Shown here piece by piece: positions 47,900-61,913 of a stretch of DNA of 64,000 bases. The stretch is from Microbacterium sp. CFH 31415 (GTDB lineage: Bacteria; Actinomycetota; Actinomycetes; Actinomycetales; Microbacteriaceae): the NCBI RefSeq assembly GCF_022538185.1, contig NZ_JAKYXC010000002.1, forward strand, positions 434,001-498,000, read 5' to 3'. Each line of letters starts with the position of its first letter. Position 1 is the first letter of the stretch. A program made the position numbers and the translations under genes. Under the pieces are notes generated by a model. The model did no database searches. It was not told the DNA's origin and was given only the letters and a program-made list of their open reading frames with translations.

Positions 47900-49104
47900 C
47901 CGAGGACCTCCAGTCCGGGGAGCTTCTTGCCCTCGAGGAACTCGAGGCTGGCGCCTCCGCCCGTCGAGATGTGACCGAAGCGGTCGTCTGCGAAACCGAG
48001 CTGACGCACGGCGGCAGCGGAGTCGCCGCCTCCGACGACCGACAGGCCGTCGACTTCGGTGAGTGCCTGCGCGACTGCTTTCGTGCCGGCGGCGAACGGT
48101 GCGAGCTCGAACACGCCCATCGGGCCGTTCCAGAACACCGTCTTCGAGTCGCGCACGAGGTCGGCGAAGCGCGCCGCCGTCTCGGGGCCGATGTCGAGAC
48201 CGAGTCCGGATGCTCCGAAGTCGGTGTCCTCGATGGTCGCGGCGCTCGTGACCACGTACTCCGCGTCGGCTCCGAACTTCGAGGCGACGACGACGTCGGT
48301 GGGCAGCACGAGCTCGACGCCCGACTCCTCGGCCCGGCGCATATAGTCGCGGACGGTGTCGAGCTGGTCGGCCTCGAGCAGGCTCGAGCCCACCTTGTGG
48401 CCCTGGGCGGCGAGGAACGTGAACAGCATGCCGCCGCCGATGAGCAGACGATCGACGCGCGGCAGCAGGTGCGAGATGACGCCGAGCTTGTCGCTGACCT
48501 TCGAGCCGCCGAGGACGACCGTGTACGGCCGCTCGGGATTCTCGGTGAGCCGGTCGAGCACATCCAGCTCGGCGGCGATCAGCAGTCCGGCAGCCGAGGG
48601 CAGGAGCTGCGCGAGCTCGTACACGGACGCCTGCTTGCGGTGCACCACGCCGAAGCCGTCCGACACCAGCGCGTCGCCGAGCTCTGCGAGCCGACCGGCG
48701 AACTCGCGGCGCTCCGCTTCGTCTTTGGAGGTCTCGCCGGGGTTGAAGCGGAGGTTCTCGATCACCGCGACGTCGCCGTCCTCGAGAGCCGCGACGGCCT
48801 CGTGGGCGGACTCGCCGACAGTGTCGCGCGCGAACGCGACCGGCTTGCCGAGCAGCTCGGACAGCCGCTGGGCGACCGGGGCGAGACTGTACTTCGCGTC
48901 GGGCGCGCCGTCGGGGCGACCCAGGTGCGAGCAGACGACGACGCGGGCGCCGGCGTTGATGAGGGCGTTGAGCGTGGGAAGCGTGGCCCGCACACGGCCA
49001 TCGTCCGTGATGACCGCGTCCTTGAGGGGGACGTTGAGGTCAGCACGGACGATGACGCGCTTGCCGGCCAGCGAACCCAGGGTGTCGAGGGTGCGCAGAG
49101 CCAT
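47890..49104 (-). CDS. pgk: Phosphoglycerate kinase
   Basis: 404 residues. N-terminal [14 protein letters not shown], the HLGRPDG substrate loop, [14 protein letters not shown], and the C-terminal [15 protein letters not shown] nucleotide loop. The enzyme makes ATP from 1,3-bisphosphoglycerate. It follows gap by 9 bases and overlaps tpiA, so gap-pgk-tpiA form one operon. Confidence 0.98.
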   Translation of the reverse strand: MALRTLDTLGSLAGKRVIVRADLNVPLKDAVITDDGRVRATLPTLNALINAGARVVVCSHLGRPDGAPDAKYSLAPVAQRLSELLGKPVAFARDTVGESAHEAVAALEDGDVAVIENLRFNPGETSKDEAERREFAGRLAELGDALVSDGFGVVHRKQASVYELAQLLPSAAGLLIAAELDVLDRLTENPERPYTVVLGGSKVSDKLGVISHLLPRVDRLLIGGGMLFTFLAAQGHKVGSSLLEADQLDTVRDYMRRAEESGVELVLPTDVVVASKFGADAEYVVTSAATIEDTDFGASGLGLDIGPETAARFADLVRDSKTVFWNGPMGVFELAPFAAGTKAVAQALTEVDGLSVVGGGDSAAAVRQLGFADDRFGHISTGGGASLEFLEGKKLPGLEVLGWQ

Positions 49105-49113
49105 GATCGTGTG

Positions 49114-50854
<1,741 letters not shown>

Positions 50855-50988
50855 GTTCTCTTCTTCCTGTCGGCGCGCGCCGAGGCTCCCCGGCGCAGCG
50901 AGGGTGACGGGTTCATCCTACTGAGGGCCAACGCCGCGGAGAGGGGGTTGCTTCCCTTCATGACGCGGACTACGGCGAACGTCGCCGA

Positions 50989-50994
50989 TACGAT
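50989..50994 (+). promoter_or_regulatory. -10 hexamer, leaderless start of phzF-like gene
   Basis: TACGAT ends 6 bases before the ATG at 51001. Confidence 0.55.
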
Positions 50995-51000
50995 CACGGG

Positions 51001-51840
51001 ATGACGCGAGCGACGGTGCAGCGATGGGCGGCCTTCTCCGACGATCCCGGCGGCGGCAACCCCGCCGGCGTCGTCCTCGGTGCCGACGACCTCGACGAGG
51101 CCGGCATGCAGCGGATCGCCGCCGACGTCGGCTACGCCGAGACGGCGTTCGTCATGGGGTCGGGCCGGGAGCGCGGCATCCGCTACTTCTCCCCCGTCGC
51201 GGAGGTGCCCTTCTGCGGCCACGCCACTGTGGCGTCGGCGATCGCGCTGGCCGGCGAGCTCGGCGACGGTGGTTTCGCCTTCGACACTCCCGTCGGGCGC
51301 GTCGACATCGAGACGCACACGGATGCCGGCGTCCGCACGGCGGCGTTCACGAGCGTCGAGCCGTGGATAGAAGAGATGCCGGATGCCACGCTCGACGCCC
51401 TGCTCGCACTGATCGGCCTCGGTCGGGGCGACCTCGACCCGCGGCATCCGCCACGTCTCGCGTTCGCCGGCAACCGGCATCCGCTCCTCGTGCTCGCCGG
51501 TCTGGGCGCCTTCGACTCCCTGGTGTTCGATCCCGGCGAGGCGCGCACGCTGATGGATGCCGAGGGCTGGCCGGCGACGATCATCGTGCTGTACGAGCAC
51601 GGCGCAGGGCGATGGGAGGCGCGCAACATCTTCCCGGTCGGAGTCATCGCCGAGGACCCCGCGACCGGCGCCGGCGCGGCCGCGACCGGCGGCTACCTGC
51701 GCGCGATCGGCGCCGTGACACCGCCGGCACGCGTGCTCATCGAGCAGGGCCGGCACGTCGGACGGCCCAGCCTGCTGACCGTGGACATCCCGGAATCGGG
51801 CGGCATCACCGTGTCGGGCACGGCGGTGCCGATCGGCTGA
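51001..51840 (+). CDS. PhzF family isomerase-like protein
   Basis: 279 residues, diaminopimelate-epimerase-like fold. Visible blocks are DDPGGGNPAGVVL, YAETAFVM (catalytic Glu), PFCGHATVASA and EDPATGAGAAATGGYL. Family members isomerise or cyclise small acids, for example in phenazine synthesis, but there is no phenazine cluster here, so the substrate is unknown. It converges on whiA with only 6 bases between. Confidence 0.92.
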   Translation: MTRATVQRWAAFSDDPGGGNPAGVVLGADDLDEAGMQRIAADVGYAETAFVMGSGRERGIRYFSPVAEVPFCGHATVASAIALAGELGDGGFAFDTPVGRVDIETHTDAGVRTAAFTSVEPWIEEMPDATLDALLALIGLGRGDLDPRHPPRLAFAGNRHPLLVLAGLGAFDSLVFDPGEARTLMDAEGWPATIIVLYEHGAGRWEARNIFPVGVIAEDPATGAGAAATGGYLRAIGAVTPPARVLIEQGRHVGRPSLLTVDIPESGGITVSGTAVPIG

Positions 51841-51846
51841 GGCGCG

Positions 51847-52824
51847 TCAGTCCTCGATGCCCGCGGGCACTGCGGACTCGGTGCCGGGGAGACCCTCGGC
51901 GTCGGCCTTCTTGTCGGCCATCGCGAGCAGCCGTCGGATGCGGCCGGCGACGGCGTCCTTCGTGAGGGGCGGGTCGGCGTGGTGGCCGAGCTCGTCGAGG
52001 CTGGCATCGCGGTGCGCGAGCCGGAGCGCACCGGCCTCGCGGAGATGGTCGGGCACCTCGTCGCCGAGGATCTCGAGCGCACGCTCCACGCGGGCGCACG
52101 CGGCGACCGCCGCCTGGGCGGAGCGCCGGAGGTTGGCGTCGTCGAAATTGACGAGGCGGTTGACCCCTGCGCGCACCTCGCGGCGCTGTCGCAGCTGATC
52201 CCACTCGGCGGCCGCCTTCTCGGCGCCCATCGCCGCCAGTGCGGCACGGATCGCCTCTCCCTCGCGCACGACGACGCGCGGGACGCCGCGCACCTCGCGG
52301 GCTTTGCCGGCGATGCCGAGCCGGTGGGCCGCGCCCACGAGGGCCATCGCCGCCTCGGGAGACGGGCACGTGATCTCGAGGGCTGCCGAGCGGCCGGGCT
52401 CGGACAGCGAGCCCGCCGCGAGGAACGCGCCGCGCCAGATGGCTGCGAGGTCGCCGCGCGAGCCGGTGGTGAGCTTGTTGGGCAGGCCGCGGACGGGGCG
52501 GCGGCGCTGGTCGAGGAGTCCGGTCTGTCGTGCGAGCGTCTCGCCGCCCTCGATGACCCGGACGGCGTAGTGGCTGCCGCCGCGCGCGCCCGATCCCTGC
52601 ACGTAGACGAGCTCCGGTCGCACGCCGTAGAGCTCCATCAGGTCGCGCGCCGTTCGGCGGGCGAGGGTGTCGGAGTCGAGTTCCGCCTCGACCGCGACCC
52701 GATTCGCGATCGAGTGCAGTCCGCCCGAGAACCGCAGCAGGGAGGTGAGCTCGGCCACCCGGGCCGTGGGGCGCGGGTCGCGCACGGTGATCAGCTCGGC
52801 CTTCACGTCAGCGGTCAGCGACAC
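51847..52824 (-). CDS. whiA: Sporulation/cell-division regulator WhiA
   Basis: 325 residues. The N-terminal LAGLIDADG-like fold shows [10 protein letters not shown] and [13 protein letters not shown]. The C-terminal helix-turn-helix has [20 protein letters not shown]. WhiA controls division genes in actinobacteria even where there is no sporulation. It follows rapZ by 70 bases and has a GAGGAG-like ribosome site before its GTG. YvcK, often found between rapZ and whiA, is absent. Confidence 0.96.
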   Translation of the reverse strand: MSLTADVKAELITVRDPRPTARVAELTSLLRFSGGLHSIANRVAVEAELDSDTLARRTARDLMELYGVRPELVYVQGSGARGGSHYAVRVIEGGETLARQTGLLDQRRRPVRGLPNKLTTGSRGDLAAIWRGAFLAAGSLSEPGRSAALEITCPSPEAAMALVGAAHRLGIAGKAREVRGVPRVVVREGEAIRAALAAMGAEKAAAEWDQLRQRREVRAGVNRLVNFDDANLRRSAQAAVAACARVERALEILGDEVPDHLREAGALRLAHRDASLDELGHHADPPLTKDAVAGRIRRLLAMADKKADAEGLPGTESAVPAGIED

Positions 52825-52894
52825 GGGACTCCTCTTCGCGGGGTGGGGGGAACGACGGTCCAGCCTACCCGCGCGCCGGACCGTTGGTGGGGTC

Positions 52895-53791
52895 TTACTC
52901 TCGACCGAGGTCGCGATGCTTCACGCGCACCGCGACTCCGGGCACCTCGGCAAGGCGGTCGGCGAGTTCGCGGGCCATGACAACCGAGCGATGCTTGCCG
53001 CCGGTGCAGCCCACCGCGACCACGGAGTGGCGCTTGTTCTCGCGCTGATAGCCGGCCAATACAGGCTTCAGTGCCGTCGCGTACGCATCGATGAACTCCT
53101 CGGCGCCCGTCTGCGCGAGCACGAACTCGCGCACCTCGTCGTCTTCGCCGGTGAGCGGGCGCATCGTCTCATTCCAGAACGGGTTCGGCAGGAAGCGCAT
53201 GTCGGCGACGAGGTCGGCGTCGGGCGGGAGACCGTACTTGAAGCCGAAGCTCAGGATCGTGAGGATGTGGCGGGCGGCACCGGCATCGGTGAAGAGGTCG
53301 TTGACCTGGGTCGCGAGCTGGTGGATGTTGTACGACGAGGTGTCGATGATCACGTCCGCGCTCGCGCGCACGCCCATCAGGCGCTCACGCTCGAGCCGGA
53401 TGCCGTCGAGGATCGTGCCTTCGCCCTGCAGCGGGTGCGGCCGGCGGACGGCCTCGAACCGCCGCACGAGCACATCGTCGGCGGCGTCCAGGAACAGGAG
53501 ACGGATCTGACGCCGCTCGCGCAGCGCGCGCATCGCATCGGGCAGATCGGAGAACAGGTCTCGACCGCGGACGTCGACGACCACGGCGACCTTCGGGAGA
53601 ACGCCGGCGGCCAGCTCGGTCAGATCGAGCAGCGGTCGGAGCATCTGCGGCGGGAGGTTGTCGACGACATACCAGCCGAGGTCTTCGAGGGCGTTGGCGG
53701 CGGTCGACCGACCGGCGCCGGACATGCCGGTCACGATCAGCACCTCACCGGCCTGGCGCGCTGCCTCGGTCATGACACCCCCGTCGTCCAC
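52895..53791 (-). CDS. rapZ: RNase adapter / nucleotide-binding protein RapZ
   Basis: 298 residues. The P-loop is [12 protein letters not shown], with Arg in the GKS position as usual for this family. The C terminus has [16 protein letters not shown]. In E. coli RapZ delivers small RNAs to RNase E; in actinobacteria its ligand is less clear. It follows uvrC by 6 bases. The GTG at 53791 gives the longest protein; the ATG at 53773 is equally likely, because a TAGGCT hexamer ends only 3 bases before that GTG. Confidence 0.94.
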   Translation of the reverse strand: MDDGGVMTEAARQAGEVLIVTGMSGAGRSTAANALEDLGWYVVDNLPPQMLRPLLDLTELAAGVLPKVAVVVDVRGRDLFSDLPDAMRALRERRQIRLLFLDAADDVLVRRFEAVRRPHPLQGEGTILDGIRLERERLMGVRASADVIIDTSSYNIHQLATQVNDLFTDAGAARHILTILSFGFKYGLPPDADLVADMRFLPNPFWNETMRPLTGEDDEVREFVLAQTGAEEFIDAYATALKPVLAGYQRENKRHSVVAVGCTGGKHRSVVMARELADRLAEVPGVAVRVKHRDLGRE

Positions 53792-53797
53792 CCCAGC

Positions 53798-55711
53798 CTA
53801 TCGAGCGGAGAGGTGGGCATGGATCGACGCCGCCAGCTTCGGGCCGACGCCGGGGAGCTCGGCGATCTGCTCGGGAGTCGCCTCCTTCAGCGCAGCGACC
53901 GAGCCGAAGTGTCGGAGGAGCGCCTTGATGCGGGCGTCGCCTAGCCCGGGCACCTCGGCGAGCACGCTCTGGATGTCACGGCGACGCCGGCGGCGCTGGT
54001 GTGTGATGGCGAAGCGGTGCGCCTCGTCTCGCAGCCGCTGCAGGAGGTAGAGCGACTCGGACGTGCGGGGCAGGATCACGGGGTACTCCTCCCCCGGCAG
54101 CCACACCTCTTCGAGCCGCTTCGCGATGCCGCACAGCGCGATCTCCTCGTGACCGGCGTCTCGCAGCGCGCGTGCCGCGGCTTCGACCTGCGGCTTGCCG
54201 CCGTCGACGACGAGCAGCTGGGGTCGATAGGCGAAGCGGGCGCGTCGGCGCTCGGTGACGACCTCGCCGTCGGCCGTGGCATCGACGGGCGGTGGGACGT
54301 CGTCATCCTCGTCGGGACGATCGAGGTAGACGAGACGGCGCCGCAGCACCTGGTACAGCGAGTCGGTGTCGTCCGTCGTGTCCTCGACCTTGAACGAGCG
54401 GTACTGGTCTTTGCGCGGCAGGCCGTCTTCGAAGACGACCATCGACGCCACGACGTTCGTGCCGCCGAGGTGCGAGACGTCGAAGCACTCGATGCGCAGC
54501 GGGGCCTCCGCCAGGTCGAGAGCCTCCTGCAGGTCGGTCAGCGCCTGCGTGCGGGCGACGTAGTCACTCGTGCGGCGGGTCTTATGCAGCATGAGCGCCT
54601 GCTGGGCGTTCAGCGTCGCCGTCTTCATCAGCTCCGCCTTGCGTCCGCGCTGGGCGACCTGGATCGTCACCGACTTGCCGCGACGCTCGCGCAGCCACTG
54701 CTCGAGGTCGTCGGCGTCGTCGGGCATCGCAGGCACGAGCACCTGGCGTGGGATGTCGGCCCCGTCGGCGTTGCCGTACGTGCGCTGCAGCACCTGGTCG
54801 ACGAGGTCGCCGCCGGTGATGTCGAGCTCCTTCTCGATGGTCGTGGCCCGCACGCCGCGCACGCGTCCGCCCCGGATGACGAAGTGCTGCACGGTCGCGG
54901 CCAGCTCGTCCTCCGCGATGCCGAACAGATCCGCGTCGGTGTCGGCGGCGAGCACCAGGGCGCTCTTGTTCAGCACCGCATCGATCGCCTGGAGGCGGTC
55001 GCGGTAGACGGCGGCCGCCTCGTAGTCCATCGCCGCGGACGCCTCCTTCATGCGGGCGGTGAGCTCTTTGCGGAAGCGCTGGTCGCCGCCCGCCATGAAC
55101 GCCACGAAGTCCTCGACGATCGCGCGGTGCTCCTCGATCGTCACCTTCATCGAGCACGGCCCCCCGCAGCGGCCGATCTGCCCCGGGAAGCAGGGCCGCC
55201 CGGAAGCCATCGCCTTCTTGTACGACGAGTCGCTGCACGTGCGGATGGGGAAGACCTTGATCATCAGGTCGATCGTGTCGTGGACGGCCCACACCTTCGG
55301 GTACGGGCCGAAGTACTTCGCGCCGGGGATGCGGCGGTTGCGCGTCACGATGACCCGTGGCGCCTCATCACCGAGAGTGATCGCCATGAACGGATACGAC
55401 TTGTCGTCGCGGTAGCGCACGTTGAACGGCGGGTCGAACTCCTTGATCCACATGTACTCGAGCTGCAGCGAGTCGACGTCGCTGGCGACGACCGTCCACT
55501 CGACCGACGCCGCCGTGGTCACCATCCGCCGGGTGCGCTCGTGGAGCGTGCGCAACGGGGCGAAGTAGTTCGACAGGCGGGCGCGCAGGTTCTTGGCCTT
55601 GCCCACGTACAGCACGCGCCCGTCGGCGTCGCGGAAGCGGTACACGCCGGGATTGGTCGGGATCTCACCCGGCTTGGGCTTGTACGCGACCGTGGGTGCG
55701 GATCGTGCCAT
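53798..55711 (-). CDS. uvrC: Excinuclease ABC subunit C
   Basis: 637 residues. An N-terminal GIY-YIG nuclease ([20 protein letters not shown]), a UVR motif (about 205-240), the RNase H-like region with [22 protein letters not shown] and two C-terminal helix-hairpin-helix motifs ([17 protein letters not shown] and [13 protein letters not shown]). UvrC cuts both sides of the lesion marked by UvrAB. The ATG at 55711 is used; the codon before it (TTG) would add one residue. It starts 5 bases after the uvrA stop. Confidence 0.97.
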   Translation of the reverse strand: MARSAPTVAYKPKPGEIPTNPGVYRFRDADGRVLYVGKAKNLRARLSNYFAPLRTLHERTRRMVTTAASVEWTVVASDVDSLQLEYMWIKEFDPPFNVRYRDDKSYPFMAITLGDEAPRVIVTRNRRIPGAKYFGPYPKVWAVHDTIDLMIKVFPIRTCSDSSYKKAMASGRPCFPGQIGRCGGPCSMKVTIEEHRAIVEDFVAFMAGGDQRFRKELTARMKEASAAMDYEAAAVYRDRLQAIDAVLNKSALVLAADTDADLFGIAEDELAATVQHFVIRGGRVRGVRATTIEKELDITGGDLVDQVLQRTYGNADGADIPRQVLVPAMPDDADDLEQWLRERRGKSVTIQVAQRGRKAELMKTATLNAQQALMLHKTRRTSDYVARTQALTDLQEALDLAEAPLRIECFDVSHLGGTNVVASMVVFEDGLPRKDQYRSFKVEDTTDDTDSLYQVLRRRLVYLDRPDEDDDVPPPVDATADGEVVTERRRARFAYRPQLLVVDGGKPQVEAAARALRDAGHEEIALCGIAKRLEEVWLPGEEYPVILPRTSESLYLLQRLRDEAHRFAITHQRRRRRRDIQSVLAEVPGLGDARIKALLRHFGSVAALKEATPEQIAELPGVGPKLAASIHAHLSAR

Positions 55712-55716
55712 CAAGG

Positions 55717-58617
<2,901 letters not shown>

Positions 58618-58623
58618 CAGACA

Positions 58624-58629
58624 AGTTTA
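58624..58629 (-). promoter_or_regulatory. -10 hexamer, leaderless start of uvrA
   Basis: TAAACT on the minus strand ends 6 bases before the GTG at 58617. The terminator hairpin of the nucleotidase gene begins one base further upstream. Confidence 0.6.
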
Positions 58630-58630
58630 G

Positions 58631-58664
58631 GCGGGGCCTCCGACATCGGACTCGGAGACCCCGC
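58631..58664 (-). terminator. Terminator after the 5'-nucleotidase gene
   Basis: A 13-bp stem with one G-U-type position (GCGGGGCCTCCGA against TCGGAGACCCCGC) and an 8-base loop lies 12 bases after the nucleotidase stop. Confidence 0.8.
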
Positions 58665-58676
58665 CTTCACTGGCTA

Positions 58677-60992
58677 CTACCAGACGAGCAGCGGAATCGT
58701 CGGGCTCTCGGACGGCTTCACGTTGTCGCTGCCGCTGTACGACACCGACAGCTTGTGCACGCCACGGCTGAGCGTGGGGAGCTTGACCTTGACACGACCG
58801 CCGTCGCCGGCGGTGAGCGTCGCAGTAGCGATCGCCGTCTTGCCGTCGTAGATCGTCACCTCGCCGGTCACCGCAGTGCGCTTCTCGGCCACGACGAGGG
58901 TCGTGAACTGCACAGCGGAGCCCTTCTTGGCGATGAGCTTGTTCGGCAGGCCGATGGTGGCGCTGTCGGCGCGCTCGAACACCGTGATCGGCACATCGAT
59001 GCTCGTGCCGGTCGCCGTGCTGATGGTGAGCGGAACCTCGACAGGCGTGCCGAACGGCGCCTTCCCCGTGATGCCCTCGGGGACGGTGACCGATACGGTC
59101 GCGGAGCCGCTGCCCTCACCGTGCGTGCTCGGCAGTGCGAGAGTGACAGCACCCGAGCCCGCAGGCTTTCCGCCGATCGCCACGTCGACGGTCTCGACGC
59201 GTGGCTCGGTCGTGCTGAAGTCCAGCGAGGCCAGCGGAAGGTCGAACGTCGTGCCCACTTCGTGTCCGCGCTCACCTGCCGAAGGGAGCGTGACGCCGAC
59301 CGAACGCTGCACGTAGTCCGGCGTCGCGGTCCCGATCTCGGCCATGTACGCGACCATCGACTCGAGGTCGACCTGTCCGGTGTCGCGCTTGGCCGCGCCC
59401 TGGCCGATGGCGGAGAAGTTGTCTCCGCCCGACGCGAGGAACGAGTTCGCCACGACTCGGTACGACGCCGCGGGGTCGATGTCCACCCCGTCGAGGGTCA
59501 TGCGCACGATGCGCGACCCCGCCGGGGCCGCCGGGTCGTAGGCGTATTCGAAGCCCTTCGAGATTCCGAGCTTGAGGAACGGACGCGCCGCTCCGGCGGG
59601 CTGCCACTGCTGCTCGAGCGCCTGCCGGATCTGGTCTCCGGTCAGCGACAGTGTGACGAGCGTGTTCGCGAACGACTGGACCGTGGCCGCCTCGCGGTAG
59701 GTCAGGACGCCGTCCGGCGCGAAGGTCATGTCTGCCCGCAGGCCGCCCGGGTTCATGAACGCGATCTGCGTGGCCGGATCGGTGCGCTTGGCCGACCAGA
59801 GCTGCGCGTCGGCGACGAAGTTGCCCAGGGTGGACTCGCCACCGCGGTTCTCGGCGCCGCCGGCCAGCTTGGCACGGTTGAAGTCGGCGGTGATGCTGCC
59901 GAGCTTGACCGAGCCGGGCCCGTCAGCCGCCTTGACGGCGTCGTCGACCAGGAGCTTGATCGGGTCGTCAGCCGGAACGGTGTAGCGAGGAACCGTCGGC
60001 GTGGCCGGGTTGTTGTCGTGATCCCAGTACATGTCGACGACGGTGTTCGTCATCGACAGCACCTCGCCGGAGTCCGGGTCGACCTGGATCTCCATGTTGC
60101 TGAACTTCTCGCCGTACTGGCCCGACGAGATGACCGGGCGGAGGCCGGTGTCGCCTCCGTAGGGCACCTGGTGGTTGTACGCGAGGTGCGTGTGCCCGGA
60201 CACGATCGCGTTGACCTTGGGCGTCACGCCGTTGACGATCGCCCCGAATGGCGATGCGGGGTCCGTCGCGGCGGCGTACGAGGTGCCGCCTGCGCCTTCG
60301 TGGATGAGGAGGATCAGCACGTCGGCCTCACCGTTGGCGTCATCGCCGTCGGTCAGCTCGTCTGCGACCGCGTTGACACTGTCGACGATGTCGCGCACCT
60401 CGACGTCCTGGATGCCGGCGGGAGCGACGAGCGACGGAAGCTCCTCCGTCACGGCACCGATGAAGCCGACGTTGATCCCGTCCATCTCCTTGACCCACGA
60501 TTCCGCGAGGCCGGGGAGACCGGTCGACTTCTCGTACACGTTGGCGGCGATGTACTCCCAGTCGGCGAGATCCTGCACGCGACCCTTGAGATCGTCCCAG
60601 CCCTTGTCGAATTCGTGGTTGCCCGCCGCGCTCACCTCGAGCCCGGCCTCGTTGAGGGTCTCGATCGTGGGAACGTCGTTCTGGATGAACGAGGTGAAGG
60701 TCGAGGCGCCGATCAGGTCGCCGGCAGCGGCGAACACGGTGTTGGGATTGGACGCGCGCACTTGGTTCACGGCCTGCGCGAGCGCGGCGACTCCGCCTGC
60801 GGGGGCCACCTGCTCGATTCGTCCGTGGAAGTCGTTCACGGTCACGAGGTTGATCGAGACCGGGTCGGCGGCCTGGGCGGCGGGAGCGGCGACGAGGACG
60901 CCCGCTCCGAGGGCGACGACGCCGAGGGCGGCGGTTGCGGCGAGACGACGGCGCCGCGGGACGGAACGGTCTTGGTGGGACCTTGTGCGCAT
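58677..60992 (-). CDS. Secreted bifunctional metallophosphatase/5'-nucleotidase
   Basis: 771 residues from the ATG at 60992, which follows an AGGAAG ribosome site; a longer frame upstream is rejected. Signal peptide ends near AAPAAQA (about residue 40). The metallophosphatase domain has VTVNDFHGRI, AAGDLIGAS, AAGNHEFDKG and SGHTHLAY; the 5'-nucleotidase C-terminal domain has NPGGLRADM and YAYDPAAPAGSR. A C-terminal Ig-like region (about 680-771, with YDGKTAIATATL) ends the protein. It probably scavenges extracellular nucleotides. No sorting motif was found, so it is probably secreted. Confidence 0.93.
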   Translation of the reverse strand: MRTRSHQDRSVPRRRRLAATAALGVVALGAGVLVAAPAAQAADPVSINLVTVNDFHGRIEQVAPAGGVAALAQAVNQVRASNPNTVFAAAGDLIGASTFTSFIQNDVPTIETLNEAGLEVSAAGNHEFDKGWDDLKGRVQDLADWEYIAANVYEKSTGLPGLAESWVKEMDGINVGFIGAVTEELPSLVAPAGIQDVEVRDIVDSVNAVADELTDGDDANGEADVLILLIHEGAGGTSYAAATDPASPFGAIVNGVTPKVNAIVSGHTHLAYNHQVPYGGDTGLRPVISSGQYGEKFSNMEIQVDPDSGEVLSMTNTVVDMYWDHDNNPATPTVPRYTVPADDPIKLLVDDAVKAADGPGSVKLGSITADFNRAKLAGGAENRGGESTLGNFVADAQLWSAKRTDPATQIAFMNPGGLRADMTFAPDGVLTYREAATVQSFANTLVTLSLTGDQIRQALEQQWQPAGAARPFLKLGISKGFEYAYDPAAPAGSRIVRMTLDGVDIDPAASYRVVANSFLASGGDNFSAIGQGAAKRDTGQVDLESMVAYMAEIGTATPDYVQRSVGVTLPSAGERGHEVGTTFDLPLASLDFSTTEPRVETVDVAIGGKPAGSGAVTLALPSTHGEGSGSATVSVTVPEGITGKAPFGTPVEVPLTISTATGTSIDVPITVFERADSATIGLPNKLIAKKGSAVQFTTLVVAEKRTAVTGEVTIYDGKTAIATATLTAGDGGRVKVKLPTLSRGVHKLSVSYSGSDNVKPSESPTIPLLVW

Positions 60993-61122
60993 GGGTGGCT
61001 TCCTCTGTGCTGGATCGGAACAACGGTGTTTCCGGCATCCGGTACGCAGGTTCACCGCGGTCGGGACGCCGCTCCTGAGCCTAAGTTCCGATCGGCCGGA
61101 CGACCAGAGGGGCGAGAAGATT

Positions 61123-61602
61123 TCACCCACCCGTGATCTGGCGGTTCCGCGAGCCCGAGAACGGCGCGAGGGCGTCACGCAGCGACAGCAGGGACGCGGC
61201 ATCCGTTCCCACCTTCTCCATGACCTTGGCGGGCACCTCCAGCGCGCGTTCGCGCAACGCGATCCCCTCAGCGGTCAGCCGGACGTCGAGCACCCGCTCG
61301 TCGCCGCCGCGCCGCGCCCTCGACACCATGCCCTGCGACTCGAGACGCTTCACCAGCGGCGAGAGGGTCGCCGGCTCGAGCGCGAGTTCGTCCGCGAGGT
61401 CGCGCAGCGACCGCGGTGACCGCTCCCACAGCGCCAGCATCACGAGGTACTGCGGATGCGTGAGCCCCAGCGGCTCGAGGATCGGCCGATAGATCGCCAC
61501 CACATTGCGCGCCGCCGTCACCAGAGCGAAGCACACCTGGTTGTCGAGCTTGAGCAGCTCGTCGGCGCTCCACGCAGTCTCGCTCACGGCCGGATCCTCC
61601 AC
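61123..61602 (-). CDS. MarR-family regulator, OhrR-like
   Basis: 159 residues. LDNQVCFALVTAARNVV carries the N-terminal cysteine in the context used by OhrR peroxide sensors. EPLGLTHPQYLVMLALWE and LADELALEPATLSPLVKRLESQGMV form the winged helix. OhrR is oxidised at this cysteine and releases DNA. A GTG at 61587 is an alternative start. A 12-bp palindrome covers the divergent start region. No ohr gene is next to it; the divergent partner is a small zinc-ribbon gene. Confidence 0.9.
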   Translation of the reverse strand: MEDPAVSETAWSADELLKLDNQVCFALVTAARNVVAIYRPILEPLGLTHPQYLVMLALWERSPRSLRDLADELALEPATLSPLVKRLESQGMVSRARRGGDERVLDVRLTAEGIALRERALEVPAKVMEKVGTDAASLLSLRDALAPFSGSRNRQITGG

Positions 61603-61612
61603 GGTCTGATCG

Positions 61613-61624
61613 TTAGTACACTAA
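61613..61624. promoter_or_regulatory. Palindromic operator of the OhrR-like regulator
   Basis: TTAGTACACTAA consists of TTAGT, two bases, ACTAA. It lies between two divergent genes, covers the TACACT hexamer of the small zinc-ribbon gene (61617-61622) and overlaps the AACGAT box 6 bases before the regulator's GTG. Repressor bound here would block both promoters. Confidence 0.65.
61617..61622 (+). promoter_or_regulatory. -10 hexamer, leaderless start of small zinc-ribbon gene
   Basis: TACACT ends 6 bases before the ATG at 61629. It lies within the palindrome. Confidence 0.55.
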
Positions 61625-61628
61625 TCAT

Positions 61629-61880
61629 ATGAGCGATACGGATGCCTCGGCCGAACGACGTCCGCTGCGGGACCGCGTGCGCGAGGCAGGCGGCTGGTAC
61701 TCCTTCCTCAACACGAGGCTGATCCGGCTGGCGGGTCCGGCTGCCGTCGGTCCGTACGAGACCGCTCCCCCGCCGTCCGCCGCCGAGCGCGCCGAGCGGG
61801 CGTGCCCGCTGTGCGGCGCGCCGATCACGCAGCACACCTTCGACCGCAGCGGACCCAAGCCGCTCATGCACTGCCCCTGA
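61629..61880 (+). CDS. Small zinc-ribbon protein
   Basis: 83 residues. The N-terminal helix-rich region (RPLRDRVREAGGWYSFLNTR) is followed by a Pro-rich linker and a CPLCGAPITQHTFDR knuckle (Cys59, Cys62). A terminal MHCP provides His81 and Cys82. Together these could bind one zinc ion. Function is unknown. The leaderless start and the shared operator suggest control by the OhrR-like regulator. Confidence 0.75.
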   Translation: MSDTDASAERRPLRDRVREAGGWYSFLNTRLIRLAGPAAVGPYETAPPPSAAERAERACPLCGAPITQHTFDRSGPKPLMHCP

Positions 61881-61900
61881 CGGCGGTGACGCGACCGCCG
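61881..61900. terminator. Short terminator-like hairpin
   Basis: CGGCGGT and its complement flank a 6-base loop between the convergent zinc-ribbon and uvrB genes. Confidence 0.5.
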
Positions 61901-61913
61901 TGGCTGCCGCCGG

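Noticed and set aside
60993..61202. Upstream extension of the 5'-nucleotidase
   Set aside because: The extension is Arg/Cys-rich, lacks a ribosome site and would place the signal peptide in the interior.
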